Below, one piece after another: positions 1 to 7,830 of a stretch of 41,016 nucleotides of DNA. The notes under the pieces are model-generated. The model worked only from the letters and a program-made list of their open reading frames with translations. It did not search any database and was not told the DNA's origin. The stretch comes from an uncultured Collinsella sp. Lineage in GTDB: Bacteria; Actinomycetota; Coriobacteriia; Coriobacteriales; Coriobacteriaceae. A program made the translations under genes and the position numbers. Location: contig CATXXC010000021.1 in assembly GCA_958403385.1 (NCBI GenBank), positions 1 through 41,016 on the forward strand, in the 5' to 3' direction. Within the stretch, counting starts at the first letter, position 1, and each line of letters opens with the position of its first letter.

Positions 1-278
1 AGAGAACGCTCCCGCAAACTGCCTCTTGACAACTTATAGGAGCGTCGGTTTTGTTGTGAAAAAAGCCGGTCTGGTCGGCGAATCCCGATTTTTCCCCGCA
101 CTTCCGAAAACAGCGGTTCAGCAGCGTCAAAAAATGCCCTCAAAATCGAGAGTTAATGAACAGATGTAGCCGTTCGCCGCAAATTACCGTCCGTTTATAG
201 AACCCACCCCCAGCGTGCAGTCCCCTTACGGTTGAATAAATACACATCTATGGAATTACGTAAGAGAGGACTGTTCCT

Positions 279-1238
279 ATGAGCTACAAGACCGTTTGTG
301 TTGCCGGCGGCGGCGTGTTAGGAAGCCAGATTGCCTTTCAGGCTGCCTACTGCGGCTTTGATGTAACGATTTGGCTGCGCAGCGAGGGCAGCATCGGCCG
401 CACCCAGCCCAAGATCGATCATGTGCGCGAGGAGTACATCGCGGCAATCGAGGGTATGGCGGACGGTACGGGCGAGTGGTGTGCCGGTATCGCCGATAGC
501 GACCAGATCTTCGACAGGGAGGCGGCGCTCGCCGCCGTTGAGCGTGCCTACTCCACACTCAAGCTGGAGCTCGACCTCGCCAAGGCCGTTGCCGACGCCG
601 ACTTGGTCATCGAGTCTATGGCCGAGGACACACAGGCAAAGATCGACTTCTACAAGAAGCTTGCCCCGGTTCTCCCGCAAAAGACCGTCGTCGTAACGAA
701 CTCCTCTACGCTGCTGCCGAGCACCTTTGCCAAGTACACCGGCCGCCCCGAGAAGTACCTGTCGCTGCACTTTGCCAACTCCATCTGGAAGAACAACATG
801 ACCGAGGTCATGGCCCAGGACCAAACCGACAAGCGCTATTTCGACGAGCTCGTCGACTTCGCCAACGACATTCGCATGCTGGCACTTCCCGTCAACAAGG
901 AAAAGAACGGTTACCTGCTCAACTCTATGCTGGTGCCGTGGCTACTCTCGGGCCTTGACCTGTATGTCTCGGGCGTCAGCGACCCCAAGAGTATCGACCT
1001 CGCATGGACGCGCGGCACCGGCGCTCCCAAGGGCCCATTCCGCGTATTCGACACCGTGGGTATCCAGACGGCCTACAACATCGTTATGCAGTATCAGAAG
1101 GTCCCGGGCCTGGTGAGCCCGTTGCTCAAAAAGATGATGATGCCCTACAACTTTAAGGCTATGGCGTCCGTCCTCAAGAAGATGCTCGACGAAGGCAAGC
1201 TGGGCGAAAGCTCGGGCGAGGGCTTCTTCAAGTACTAA
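279..1238 (+). CDS. 3-hydroxyacyl-CoA dehydrogenase family protein
   Basis: NAD-dependent oxidation of 3-hydroxyacyl-CoA, or the reverse reduction of acetoacetyl-CoA, in the cytoplasm. The 319-residue protein has an N-terminal Rossmann fold with the dinucleotide motif AGGGVLGS near residues 9-16. The family's catalytic positions appear intact: Ser142-Ser143 in TNSS, His164 in LHFAN, Glu176 in MTEVM and Asn215 in GYLLN. Length fits the single-domain bacterial type (about 280-320). A GAGAGGA ribosome site precedes the ATG. The 278 bases upstream hold no gene that I can see. Immediately after the stop lies a stem-loop of the GGGRCRGG family. Substrate chain length cannot be told; the glycine-rich motif reads GGGVLG rather than the commoner GAGxMG, so this may be a divergent subfamily. 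Confidence 0.85.
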   Translation: MSYKTVCVAGGGVLGSQIAFQAAYCGFDVTIWLRSEGSIGRTQPKIDHVREEYIAAIEGMADGTGEWCAGIADSDQIFDREAALAAVERAYSTLKLELDLAKAVADADLVIESMAEDTQAKIDFYKKLAPVLPQKTVVVTNSSTLLPSTFAKYTGRPEKYLSLHFANSIWKNNMTEVMAQDQTDKRYFDELVDFANDIRMLALPVNKEKNGYLLNSMLVPWLLSGLDLYVSGVSDPKSIDLAWTRGTGAPKGPFRVFDTVGIQTAYNIVMQYQKVPGLVSPLLKKMMMPYNFKAMASVLKKMLDEGKLGESSGEGFFKY

Positions 1239-1277
1239 AAAATGACCTCTCGGGGACGGAGGAAAACGGATCATTTT
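1239..1277 (+). repeat. Stem-loop with GGGGACGG core after the dehydrogenase gene (element 1)
   Basis: Arms AAAATGA (1239-1245) and TCATTTT (1271-1277) enclose a segment with GGGGACGGAGG at 1252-1262. The left arm begins directly after the TAA. An alternative stem pairs GGACG and AAAA with TTTTCGTCC. It belongs to a family of six such elements in the window and may also act as a weak terminator. Confidence 0.55.
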
Positions 1278-1293
1278 CGTCCGCCAACAGTGA

Positions 1294-1797
1294 GAAGATG
1301 GATCCAGAAATAGAAAGGAGTGGCAATGGGCCGGCTCGGGCTTTGAGGACAAGTTGCTGCAGGCCCAGGGCGATTTTTCGCTCAACGCGGGCCAGCACAG
1401 CGTGACGTATCTGCCGAGTTCTGACACGGCAACGACCGGTCGCTATCAGGTGCTGCTGTACGACAACAACTTTGGTGCGGCCGAAAGCTATCCCAAGTTC
1501 GACTGGGGCCAGCTGGGCTCCGCGGTGGTGACCGACTACAACAAGGGCACGCATTCGTTTGGGCGCATCTTTACAGTGGACGAGACGGCCCGCACCTACG
1601 AGCTCGAAGACCAGATCGCCGTGCCGTTTTCGGGCTATGTGAGCAGTGCGCAGCGCGTTGGCGATTCAAATAGCATGCTCGTGGCATCGGGCCAGGCCAA
1701 GACCTTTACCGAGTACGATCGGTATGGTCTACCCATCGCTACCTTTGAGATGGAAGCCGAAAAGTACATCTATCGCGTGTACAAGTACGATCTGTAG
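1294..1797 (+). pseudogene. 3' remnant of an aryl-sulfate sulfotransferase (ASST) gene
   Basis: This open frame runs from a TGA at 1291 to a stop at 1797 and has no convincing start; the first usable codon is a TTG at 1354 without a ribosome site. The translated product (about 160 residues) resembles the C-terminal part of arylsulfotransferases, with GQHSVTYLP, a VLLYDNN strand, and a final YIYRVYKYDL. Full-length enzymes are about 550-600 residues, so roughly the first three quarters is missing. Family-like residues appear from about 1321 (WQWAGSGFED). The junction lies just downstream of stem-loop element 1, which suggests a deletion or rearrangement there. I infer it is not functional. Assignment rests on motif recognition only. 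Confidence 0.7.
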
Positions 1798-1899
1798 GGC
1801 CGCGCTTAGGTTTGACCAATGGAGTATGAAAACACGCCGTTCGCCGATGCCCCCTCCGCGAGTGGCAGCCATATGGTTTGATGTCAGAAGCATATAGTT

Positions 1900-1919
1900 G
1901 TCGCCAGCCTGCTGGCGAC
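1900..1919 (+). terminator. Perfect hairpin between the sulfotransferase remnant and the next gene
   Basis: GTCGCCAGC at 1900-1908 pairs with GCTGGCGAC at 1911-1919. No T-run follows (gttccccc), so it is a hairpin of uncertain function: a weak terminator or a leader structure for the gene at 1988. Confidence 0.35.
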
Positions 1920-1947
1920 GTTCCCCCTGATATCGGAGGTTCCAGGT

Positions 1948-1986
1948 ATGTTTCGCGCTCCGTTAAACAACTATCGATTGGGCTAA
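1948..1986 (+). CDS. 12-codon leader ORF upstream of the exported protein gene
   Basis: A strong ribosome site GGAGGT (1935-1940) sits seven bases before an ATG that opens a 12-residue frame, MFRAPLNNYRLG, ending in TAA at 1984-1986. One base later comes the ATG of the next gene, which has no ribosome site of its own. The arrangement fits translational coupling or a regulatory leader peptide. The alternative is an N-terminal frameshift of the downstream gene, but the downstream frame meets a TAA at 1964-1966, so no longer uninterrupted start exists. Confidence 0.45.
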   Translation: MFRAPLNNYRLG

Positions 1987-1987
1987 C

Positions 1988-2437
1988 ATGGGCCGCCGTG
2001 CTATTTCGATAACCCTTGCAGTGATCTGCCTGGCTGTGCTCCTGGGCGCTACAGGGCTGTTTGCTATAAGCCGAGAAACGTCCTATATGCAGGAATGCGC
2101 TTCCGAAGGGTTTGCCATTGATGGTTACTATCGGGATGACAAAACGAGTCGGGAAACCCTGGCTTTTCTTGAGGAGGACAACTGTCGATGGCAGCTGGTC
2201 GATCAAGACGGAATCTGCACAGACGGGCAGTTTAAGCGTACGGATGACCCCAACATCCTGATATTAAAGAAGGAAAACGGCGAAGAATTCGGCACGATTC
2301 ACGTTGCGTATATATCGCGCCGACGCAATCAGGGGCAGATTTACCTAATTAGAAATACTAAGGTGACCCGATTTTATCTGGTGAGCACCGATCCGGCGTT
2401 TACAGTGGAATCTGGCGATGTCGATGCGGACGTTTGA
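1988..2437 (+). CDS. Hypothetical small exported or membrane-anchored protein
   Basis: I do not recognise a family. The 149-residue product begins with MGRRA and a hydrophobic stretch of about 20 residues (roughly 6-27), so it is probably anchored by one N-terminal helix or secreted. The remainder is polar and predicted outside the membrane, with two cysteines (Cys65, Cys75) and two close to the helix. No lipobox is evident. The start has no Shine-Dalgarno sequence and follows a leader ORF by one base, implying coupled translation. Its GC content is visibly lower than its neighbours, so a different origin is possible. It converges on the DUF389 gene across about 125 bp. Confidence 0.6.
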   Translation: MGRRAISITLAVICLAVLLGATGLFAISRETSYMQECASEGFAIDGYYRDDKTSRETLAFLEEDNCRWQLVDQDGICTDGQFKRTDDPNILILKKENGEEFGTIHVAYISRRRNQGQIYLIRNTKVTRFYLVSTDPAFTVESGDVDADV

Positions 2438-2447
2438 TTCACGGCAA

Positions 2448-2505
2448 TAAAACGGCGAGCGGGGCGCGGGTGTGAACTGAACCCCTCTATTTGCTCGTGT
2501 CCGTA
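2448..2505 (-). terminator. Possible weak terminator of the DUF389 gene
   Basis: On the minus strand, CGAGC with an inner GGGG can pair with CCCC and GCTCG (with an eight-base bulge), followed by CCGTTTTATT. The pairing is imperfect; this is the only structure I see in the convergent gap. Confidence 0.3.
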
Positions 2506-2562
2506 TCGCGTCTGCGCCTCGTCATAACTTGCGTCCGTGCGAGCGCTCATCCCGCGCCGGCA

Positions 2563-3702
2563 TCACTTCACGTCAAATTCCACGCGATCGAGTTCAGGCA
2601 CGTTGAGGTCGATGAGCTTGCGAGCGACGTGACGGTCGTGTGCCCCAAGCGCCTCGCCTGTCGTCACATGGGCGACAATCTCGCGCTCGACGATGCCCTC
2701 TTCCTCGCCTTCGTTAGCCGAGGTTTCGACGGCGACGGTGTAGTCCTTAAAGCCCGGTAGCACCGCCGCAAGCTCGCGCGTGGTTTCGGTGACGCCGTAG
2801 CCGTCCTGCACGCCGGACTGCGCCGAGCCAATAGACCCCGCCGTCATGACGATGCAGGGGATGGCAAAGACTACCGTGCCCACAATGATGCGGCGGCGCA
2901 CCTTGCGTGATAGTTCGTCGACCTCGGCATCTTCCTCGGCAGTCACAATGCCGTCGCCGTTGAGGTCGCGCTTGAGCGGCACGCGCAATAGAAGCAGCAC
3001 GGCTTCGGCAGCCAGCGCGATAAAGACCACGTTGATGCCAAATTCATAAAGCGCCGAGAGAAACAATGACCCGCTTGCGATGGCGATGCCATAGCCCGCC
3101 GCGCACAGGGGCGGCATGAGTGCGGTCGCCACAGCCACCCCGGCGATGAGCGTGGCGGGTTCCTGGTCGCGCGAGTTGCCCAGGCCGCCCGCAAAGCCGC
3201 CCGCGAGCGCGACGGCAAGGCCCCACACGGTCGGTGTCGAATTGTCGATGATGGCGGCCGTGGTGGTGCCAAGGGGCGAGAGCTTAAAGTACAACGTGGA
3301 CGTGACCAGGCAAAAGACCATCTGCAGCGCGAGGCCGGCGACGGCCTCAAGGGTGATCTCGCGGTCGAGCGTGGCGATGCCGTATGCCATGGCAAGGACC
3401 GAGCCCATGAGCGGGCAGATGAGCATGGCGCCTACAATGGCGATATCCGAGTCGATATCGAGGCCGATGCTCGCGATCAACATGGCAATGATCAAGATGC
3501 ATAAGTGTGAGCCAGTCAGGCGCGCCCCGTTTACAAAGCGCTTGCGAATCACGTGATAGGGCGCGCGTCCCTCGCGAATGTTGAATGCCCGCTTTAGAAA
3601 GCGGCTTGCGTTCTCCATGGCCTCGCTGTGGGCGGGGCGGATGCCATGGCGCCGATGATGGCGCTCGCGCAGTCGCTTGAGCTGTTGTTTATCGAGTTCC
3701 AT
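2563..3702 (-). CDS. DUF389 family integral membrane protein
   Basis: A 379-residue membrane protein of the DUF389 family, whose function is not established. The N-terminal ~55 residues are highly basic and cytoplasmic-looking. The hydrophobic core (about residues 65-245) carries the family hallmarks, including IVGAMLICPLMGSVLAMAYG and glycine/proline-rich helices. A cytoplasmic acidic stretch (DLNGDGIVTAEEDAEVDE, EF-hand-like) follows; then one more helix and a soluble C-terminal domain of about 90 residues. I start at the ATG at 3702 because GAGG lies five bases before it; a GTG six bases earlier falls inside that ribosome site. The EF-hand-like DLNGDGIVTAEE loop between the membrane part and the tail could bind a metal ion, which is an inference. 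Confidence 0.8.
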   Translation of the reverse strand: MELDKQQLKRLRERHHRRHGIRPAHSEAMENASRFLKRAFNIREGRAPYHVIRKRFVNGARLTGSHLCILIIAMLIASIGLDIDSDIAIVGAMLICPLMGSVLAMAYGIATLDREITLEAVAGLALQMVFCLVTSTLYFKLSPLGTTTAAIIDNSTPTVWGLAVALAGGFAGGLGNSRDQEPATLIAGVAVATALMPPLCAAGYGIAIASGSLFLSALYEFGINVVFIALAAEAVLLLLRVPLKRDLNGDGIVTAEEDAEVDELSRKVRRRIIVGTVVFAIPCIVMTAGSIGSAQSGVQDGYGVTETTRELAAVLPGFKDYTVAVETSANEGEEEGIVEREIVAHVTTGEALGAHDRHVARKLIDLNVPELDRVEFDVK

Positions 3703-3852
3703 GTCCACCTCGTATTGCCGTAGGAACGCGGGTGCGTTCGCAGCATGTACTCTACACCGTGACGGGCGGGGCGGTCATCTTGACATGGAACTTAGGCGAG
3801 CAGGCAAAGGAAGACACGCCACATACAAGTACTGCCGAGGGTTTCGGCAGAT

Positions 3853-3891
3853 ACAAAAAGCGCGGGGCCGGATGGTTTCCGACCCCGCGCT
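3853..3891 (-). terminator. Rho-independent terminator of the OPT transporter gene
   Basis: On the minus strand, AGCGCGGGG (complement of 3883-3891) pairs with CCCCGCGCT (3859-3867), extended by CGG/CCG, and is followed by TTTTTG. It lies 26 bp past the stop codon. Confidence 0.85.
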
Positions 3892-3916
3892 CTGCACGGG
3901 TGCGTTGTTGTTTGGT

Positions 3917-5620
3917 TTAGCCCAGCAGGCTCAGGCCAACAGAGACAAACGCCAGGATAACGCCGACGATGGACTCGCCACCGAGCAGGCCGCTGGCGAC
4001 AACCAGGCCCTGCTCCTGGAAGGCGGCATCCTTGGCGGTCTTCTCCTCGTCCGAAAGACCGGCGTTGGCATCGCGGTGGGCTGCCCACTTGTCGTAGGCG
4101 AGCTTGACGCAGGAGCCCAGGAAGGCCGTGAGCGACATGTAGAACGGCAGGTACACGCCCAGGCCGATCATCATGGCCGGAATGCCGAGCCAGTACATGA
4201 CGATGCCGGCGATAAAGCCGCCCGCAAACCACGGCACGCTCGGGATGCCCGAGACCATGGTGGCGACCACGCTTGCCTGTGCGGCTACAAAACTCTTGTC
4301 GGGGCCAAAGGCGTCCGGACCATAGGCGGTGACGAGCGCGACCATGACGGCGGCGGCGACCAGGGCGCCCACGATGCCGCCAATGGCCTGGCCGACCCAC
4401 TGCGCGCGCGGGTTGGTGCCCAGCACGGCGCCGGCCTTGAAGTCGTTCATGACGTCGCCCGCAAGGCCGCACGCCACGGCCACGATGCCGGCGATAAAGA
4501 ACAGCTTGACCTGAGCGAGCTGCGCGAAGGCGGCAACGATGAGCATGACGATGAGGCCGAAGATCTCCATGGGGTCGATGCCCGTCTGGCCGCAGCTCTG
4601 CGCGCTCATGATGGTGGTGACAAAGGTGAACAGCGTGACGATGACGGCCGGAACGGGGCCAAGGTCGAGCACGATGGCGATGATCACGGCGATGGCGGCA
4701 GCGCCCAGGCCGATGATACCGGCGTCGAATTTAAGGGAGCCCGAGATGAGCGACTGCTCGTCGGTGTCGGTGGAGCTGTCGGCGGCGAGGCCGCGGACGA
4801 TACCGGCGACCTGCGGAAGGATGTCCTTGAGGACGACGGCGACGCCAAAGCCCATCATGAGGCCCATACCCAGGGACTTGACGATGCCCTGTGCGGTCAT
4901 AACGTCAAACAGACCGGCAGCGGTGCCGCCGACGATGATGCCAAAATTGCCCAGCAGCGCGCCGGCAAACCAGAACGCGACGGGGGCGAAGCCCACCAAA
5001 AAGCCGATGGACAGCAACATGGGCGAGTTGTAGATGGCAAAGGTCACGCCGGGGATATTGAGCGTGCACAGCATGCTGGGCACAATGCCCAGAGCGTCGC
5101 GCAGCACGCTGTAGATGCCGGCGATGGCCATGGAGCCAAAGAGCTGCTTGCCGATCTTGCCGCCGGCCTCGGTCGCGCGCAGGGTCTGAGCTGCGGCGTT
5201 GCCGGTGGGGAACTCAAGCGCGGCGTCCACGATAAAGTGACGGTGGATGAGTGCCGTGGCCAGCAGGCCTAGGATAGTGCCGGCGAGTGCCACGATAAAC
5301 ATGTCGAGCCAACTGATCTGGTCGGCATAGCCCAGCATCCAGGCGCCCGGGATGGTAAACGCCAGACCGCCAGCGACCATGGCGCCTGCGGACATGATGG
5401 TGTGGGTGACGTTGGCCTCGTTGAGGCTGGCGTTGCCCATGAGCTTCAGGAAGAACAGCGAAATGACGGCAGCGAAAATGATCGGCCAGGGGAGGGCGCC
5501 CATCTTGAGGGCGGTGTAGGCCGAGCTTGCCGTGATGATCACGCAGCCAAGGACGCCGATGACGACGCCGCGCAGCGTGAGTTGCCCGCGCATCGAAGCG
5601 CGGTTCGAGGGATTGCTCAT
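3917..5620 (-). CDS. OPT (oligopeptide transporter) family protein
   Basis: A 567-residue polytopic membrane protein, about 14 hydrophobic segments, of the OPT/YSL superfamily, which imports small peptides or metal chelates by secondary transport. The N-terminal region contains the typical sequence TASSAYTALKMGALPWPI near residues 31-48, followed by NEANVTHTIMSAG, where family members have a conserved polar re-entrant segment. Length is at the short end of bacterial OPT proteins. A clear AAGGAG lies six bases before the ATG, and a strong terminator follows the stop, so it is probably monocistronic. It diverges from coaX across a region with a dyad. The substrate cannot be inferred here. Confidence 0.85.
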   Translation of the reverse strand: MSNPSNRASMRGQLTLRGVVIGVLGCVIITASSAYTALKMGALPWPIIFAAVISLFFLKLMGNASLNEANVTHTIMSAGAMVAGGLAFTIPGAWMLGYADQISWLDMFIVALAGTILGLLATALIHRHFIVDAALEFPTGNAAAQTLRATEAGGKIGKQLFGSMAIAGIYSVLRDALGIVPSMLCTLNIPGVTFAIYNSPMLLSIGFLVGFAPVAFWFAGALLGNFGIIVGGTAAGLFDVMTAQGIVKSLGMGLMMGFGVAVVLKDILPQVAGIVRGLAADSSTDTDEQSLISGSLKFDAGIIGLGAAAIAVIIAIVLDLGPVPAVIVTLFTFVTTIMSAQSCGQTGIDPMEIFGLIVMLIVAAFAQLAQVKLFFIAGIVAVACGLAGDVMNDFKAGAVLGTNPRAQWVGQAIGGIVGALVAAAVMVALVTAYGPDAFGPDKSFVAAQASVVATMVSGIPSVPWFAGGFIAGIVMYWLGIPAMMIGLGVYLPFYMSLTAFLGSCVKLAYDKWAAHRDANAGLSDEEKTAKDAAFQEQGLVVASGLLGGESIVGVILAFVSVGLSLLG

Positions 5621-5730
5621 ATAAAACTCCTTTGCGTATATCCGCTTCCCCCGGGAGCGCCGTTACGGATACGGCGCGGGAAGTCGGGTTACCAAGGGCC
5701 GCCGCGTGAGCTCGCAAACGACCGCGCACC

Positions 5731-5785
5731 AGTATAGCCGCAAGCTAGTCATTTTGGGATGACTGGTTTAGGTAGGCGATATACT
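5731..5785. promoter_or_regulatory. Divergent OPT/coaX control region with a dyad
   Basis: A TATACT -10-like box on the minus strand (5731-5736) and another on the plus strand (5780-5785) flank a dyad, CTAGTCAT/ATGACTGG at 5745-5766, centred near 5755.5. No good -35 is seen on either side, so activation or an unusual promoter is possible. The operator role is inferred. Confidence 0.35.
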
Positions 5786-5812
5786 GCTGGGCAGACGAAA
5801 GGAGCGCCGACG

Positions 5813-6664
5813 ATGCTTAATGGGTGCGCATATATATTGACGGTCGACGTGGGCAACACGTTCATTCGCTTTGGCCTGTTTGCAGAGGATTCGGCCGCGG
5901 CGCAGGAATGTCCGCTTGCGACGTGCGAGATCACCACGCCGTCGAGCATCACGGCAGACGAGGCGCGCATGCGTCTCGTGCAGGTCATGGCCGCACTGGC
6001 GGCCGATGCGGGCATGCCGGGCGCGCTTGTGTCCACGGCTGCTGTGCTGAGCTGCGTGGTCCCGGCGCTCGAGCGCCCGTGGAAGGCGGCACTTTCCCGT
6101 ACCTGCACGGGGCGCGTGCTCACGGTGGGGCCGGGACTTAAGACCGGCATGCCCGTGCACTACGATGACCCGGCCGAGATCGGTCCCGACCGCATCGCCG
6201 ACGCCGTGGCTGCCCGCGCCGTCTACGGCTCGCCGTGCATTGTGATCGACCTGGGCACGACGACCAATATCGAGGTCATCGACGCACACGGCACCTTTGT
6301 CGGCGGCGTTATCGCGCCGGGGCTGGCGCTCGGCGCCCGTTCGCTCTCGGCCGCTGCGGCGCGCCTGCCTCAAGTTGAGCCCTCGGCGCCGACACACGTC
6401 ATCGGCCGTAACACGCGTGAGGCCATGCGCTCGGGCGTGGTTCTGGGCGAGGTGGCACGCATCGACGGCATGCTCGACATGGTGCTCGCCGAGATGCGTG
6501 CGACCAAGGCCGCGGGGGAGGGCGATGTGCCCATCGTCATTACCGGCGACGATGCCGAGGCGCTTGCGGCGCTGGTCGGCCATAGCCTGACGGTCGACGA
6601 TGCGCTGACGCTGCGGGGCCTCGCCGAGCTCTACCACATCAACCAAAAGCCCCGCCGCGCGTAG
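5813..6664 (+). CDS. coaX: Type III pantothenate kinase
   Basis: ATP-dependent phosphorylation of pantothenate, the first step of coenzyme A synthesis. The 283-residue protein belongs to the ASKHA fold. The phosphate-1 motif is DVGNT at residues 12-16. The family's GxDR motif appears as GPDRIAD, followed by the phosphate-2 strand IDLGTTTNIEV and the glycine-rich GGVIAPGLALGARSL. I chose the ATG at 5813 because AAAGGAG sits eight bases upstream; an in-frame ATG at 5759 lacks a ribosome site and would add 18 unrelated residues. The gene is 83 bp upstream of the dCMP deaminase, which has its own promoter-like sequence. Confidence 0.9.
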   Translation: MLNGCAYILTVDVGNTFIRFGLFAEDSAAAQECPLATCEITTPSSITADEARMRLVQVMAALAADAGMPGALVSTAAVLSCVVPALERPWKAALSRTCTGRVLTVGPGLKTGMPVHYDDPAEIGPDRIADAVAARAVYGSPCIVIDLGTTTNIEVIDAHGTFVGGVIAPGLALGARSLSAAAARLPQVEPSAPTHVIGRNTREAMRSGVVLGEVARIDGMLDMVLAEMRATKAAGEGDVPIVITGDDAEALAALVGHSLTVDDALTLRGLAELYHINQKPRRA

Positions 6665-6703
6665 CGATGGGGGCAATGGGACAAAAACGTCTCCACCTTC
6701 CAC

Positions 6704-6713
6704 CTGCTACAAT
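6704..6713 (+). promoter_or_regulatory. Extended -10 promoter candidate for the dCMP deaminase gene
   Basis: TGCTACAAT fits an extended -10 (TGnTATAAT with one mismatch). It lies 35 bp before the ATG at 6748 and no -35 match is present, as is usual for this class. Confidence 0.4.
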
Positions 6714-6747
6714 GGGTCAAACTATTGCGATTTCGGAGGTGTCTGCC

Positions 6748-7272
6748 ATGTCGGACGATCTTCATCAAACCGCGTCGGGCAAGCGCCGCGACGTTATTAG
6801 CTGGGATGAGTTCTTTATGAGCGTGGCCATCGCCGCGCAGCGCCGCAGTAAGGACCCCAACACGCAGGTGGGCGCGTGCATCGCCAGCACCAACCACCGC
6901 ATCCTTTCGGTGGGCTACAACGGTACGCCCTCGGCGCTCAACGACGACTTTTTCCCGTGGGGCACGAGCGATGACCCGCTGCAGGACAAGCATAACTACG
7001 TAGTCCATGCCGAGGCCAACGCCGTGCTCAACTATCGCGGCTCGCTCAAAGACCTTGAGGGTTCCACGGTCTACGTCACGCTGTTCCCGTGCCACGACTG
7101 CGCCAAGATCCTGGCACAGGTGGGTGTGGGCGAGGTCGTCTACCTGGACAATAAGTATGCCGACACCGATGACGGCCGTATCAGCCGCCGCATTCTCGAC
7201 TCCTGCGGCATCAGCTACCGCCAGGTCATCGTCGATGTCCAGATTGGTACCGGGGGACAAGCTCAGCAGTAA
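6748..7272 (+). CDS. dCMP deaminase (ComEB-like cytidine/deoxycytidylate deaminase)
   Basis: Zinc-dependent deamination of dCMP to dUMP for thymidylate synthesis, cytoplasmic. The 174-residue product shows the zinc site His87-Ala-Glu89 (VVHAEANA) and Pro114-Cys115-His-Asp-Cys118 (FPCHDC). The upstream segment VGYNGTPSALNDD is the substrate-binding loop typical of dCMP deaminases. I chose the ATG at 6748, eight bases after GGAGGT; a longer in-frame extension to 6667 overlaps the promoter-like sequence and adds unrelated residues. Members are also annotated as the competence protein ComEB; nothing nearby supports a competence role. Confidence 0.88.
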   Translation: MSDDLHQTASGKRRDVISWDEFFMSVAIAAQRRSKDPNTQVGACIASTNHRILSVGYNGTPSALNDDFFPWGTSDDPLQDKHNYVVHAEANAVLNYRGSLKDLEGSTVYVTLFPCHDCAKILAQVGVGEVVYLDNKYADTDDGRISRRILDSCGISYRQVIVDVQIGTGGQAQQ

Positions 7273-7443
7273 TATGCGTTGTCGCTATCTGGCGACGAAC
7301 GCAGCTCAAAGAGCCCCGTCCCAAATTGACTACTCGTGAAAGTCGCGTCTGCGCGCATGGACGGCTCGTGAGCGGGTACATGGCTGTAGTAACATAGCTT
7401 CTGTCCGCGGGCGTGCCCGCGTTATTGTGAGAAAGGAGCCCCT

Positions 7444-7722
7444 GTGGCTGTTAACGAAGAGCTGCTTAAGAAGGTTCTTGAAGAGATTCGCCCCAACCTG
7501 CAGGCCGACGGCGGCGATATGGAGTATGTGGGCGTCGACGACGAGGGCGTCGTTAAGCTGGAACTGCAGGGCGCTTGCGCCGGCTGTCCCATGAGCTCGC
7601 TGACCCTTTCCATGGGTATCGAGCGCATCCTGAAGGAGCACGTGCCCGGCGTTACCCGCGTCGAGCAGGTCAATGCTTCCGGCGAGGCCGAGGACCTGTA
7701 CGACGAGTACGCGCCGTTCTAA
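7444..7722 (+). CDS. NifU C-terminal domain (Nfu-type) Fe-S scaffold protein
   Basis: A 92-residue protein equivalent to the C-terminal domain of NifU/Nfu, which holds a labile [4Fe-4S] cluster between subunits and passes it to apoproteins. The cluster-binding CxxC is Cys45-Ala-Gly-Cys48, in GACAGCP. The family pattern LxxIRPxLxxDGGD lies at about residues 11-25. It starts with GTG, four bases after AAAGGAG (7433-7439). A perfect palindrome, CGCGGGC-GT-GCCCGCG at 7406-7421, lies just upstream and could affect expression. No SUF or ISC genes are adjacent. Confidence 0.88.
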   Translation: MAVNEELLKKVLEEIRPNLQADGGDMEYVGVDDEGVVKLELQGACAGCPMSSLTLSMGIERILKEHVPGVTRVEQVNASGEAEDLYDEYAPF

Positions 7723-7830
7723 GATGCGAAAGCTGCGGACGGTACGCTCCGCATAGACGTTACGCCCAGATATGCGGCTGCGAGCGTAAGGCCCGCGGCC
7801 GCATTTGTATGTAGGGAGCAGGGGATCGAT

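Noticed and set aside
1326..1346. Six-codon frame behind GAAAGGAG at the sulfotransferase junction
   Set aside because: Very short and ends at once; the ribosome site may be a remnant of a lost gene start, but nothing supports a product.
3677..5272. 531-codon plus-strand frame over the OPT and DUF389 genes
   Set aside because: Antisense shadow of the OPT gene; His/Asp/Gly-rich composition typical of antisense frames.
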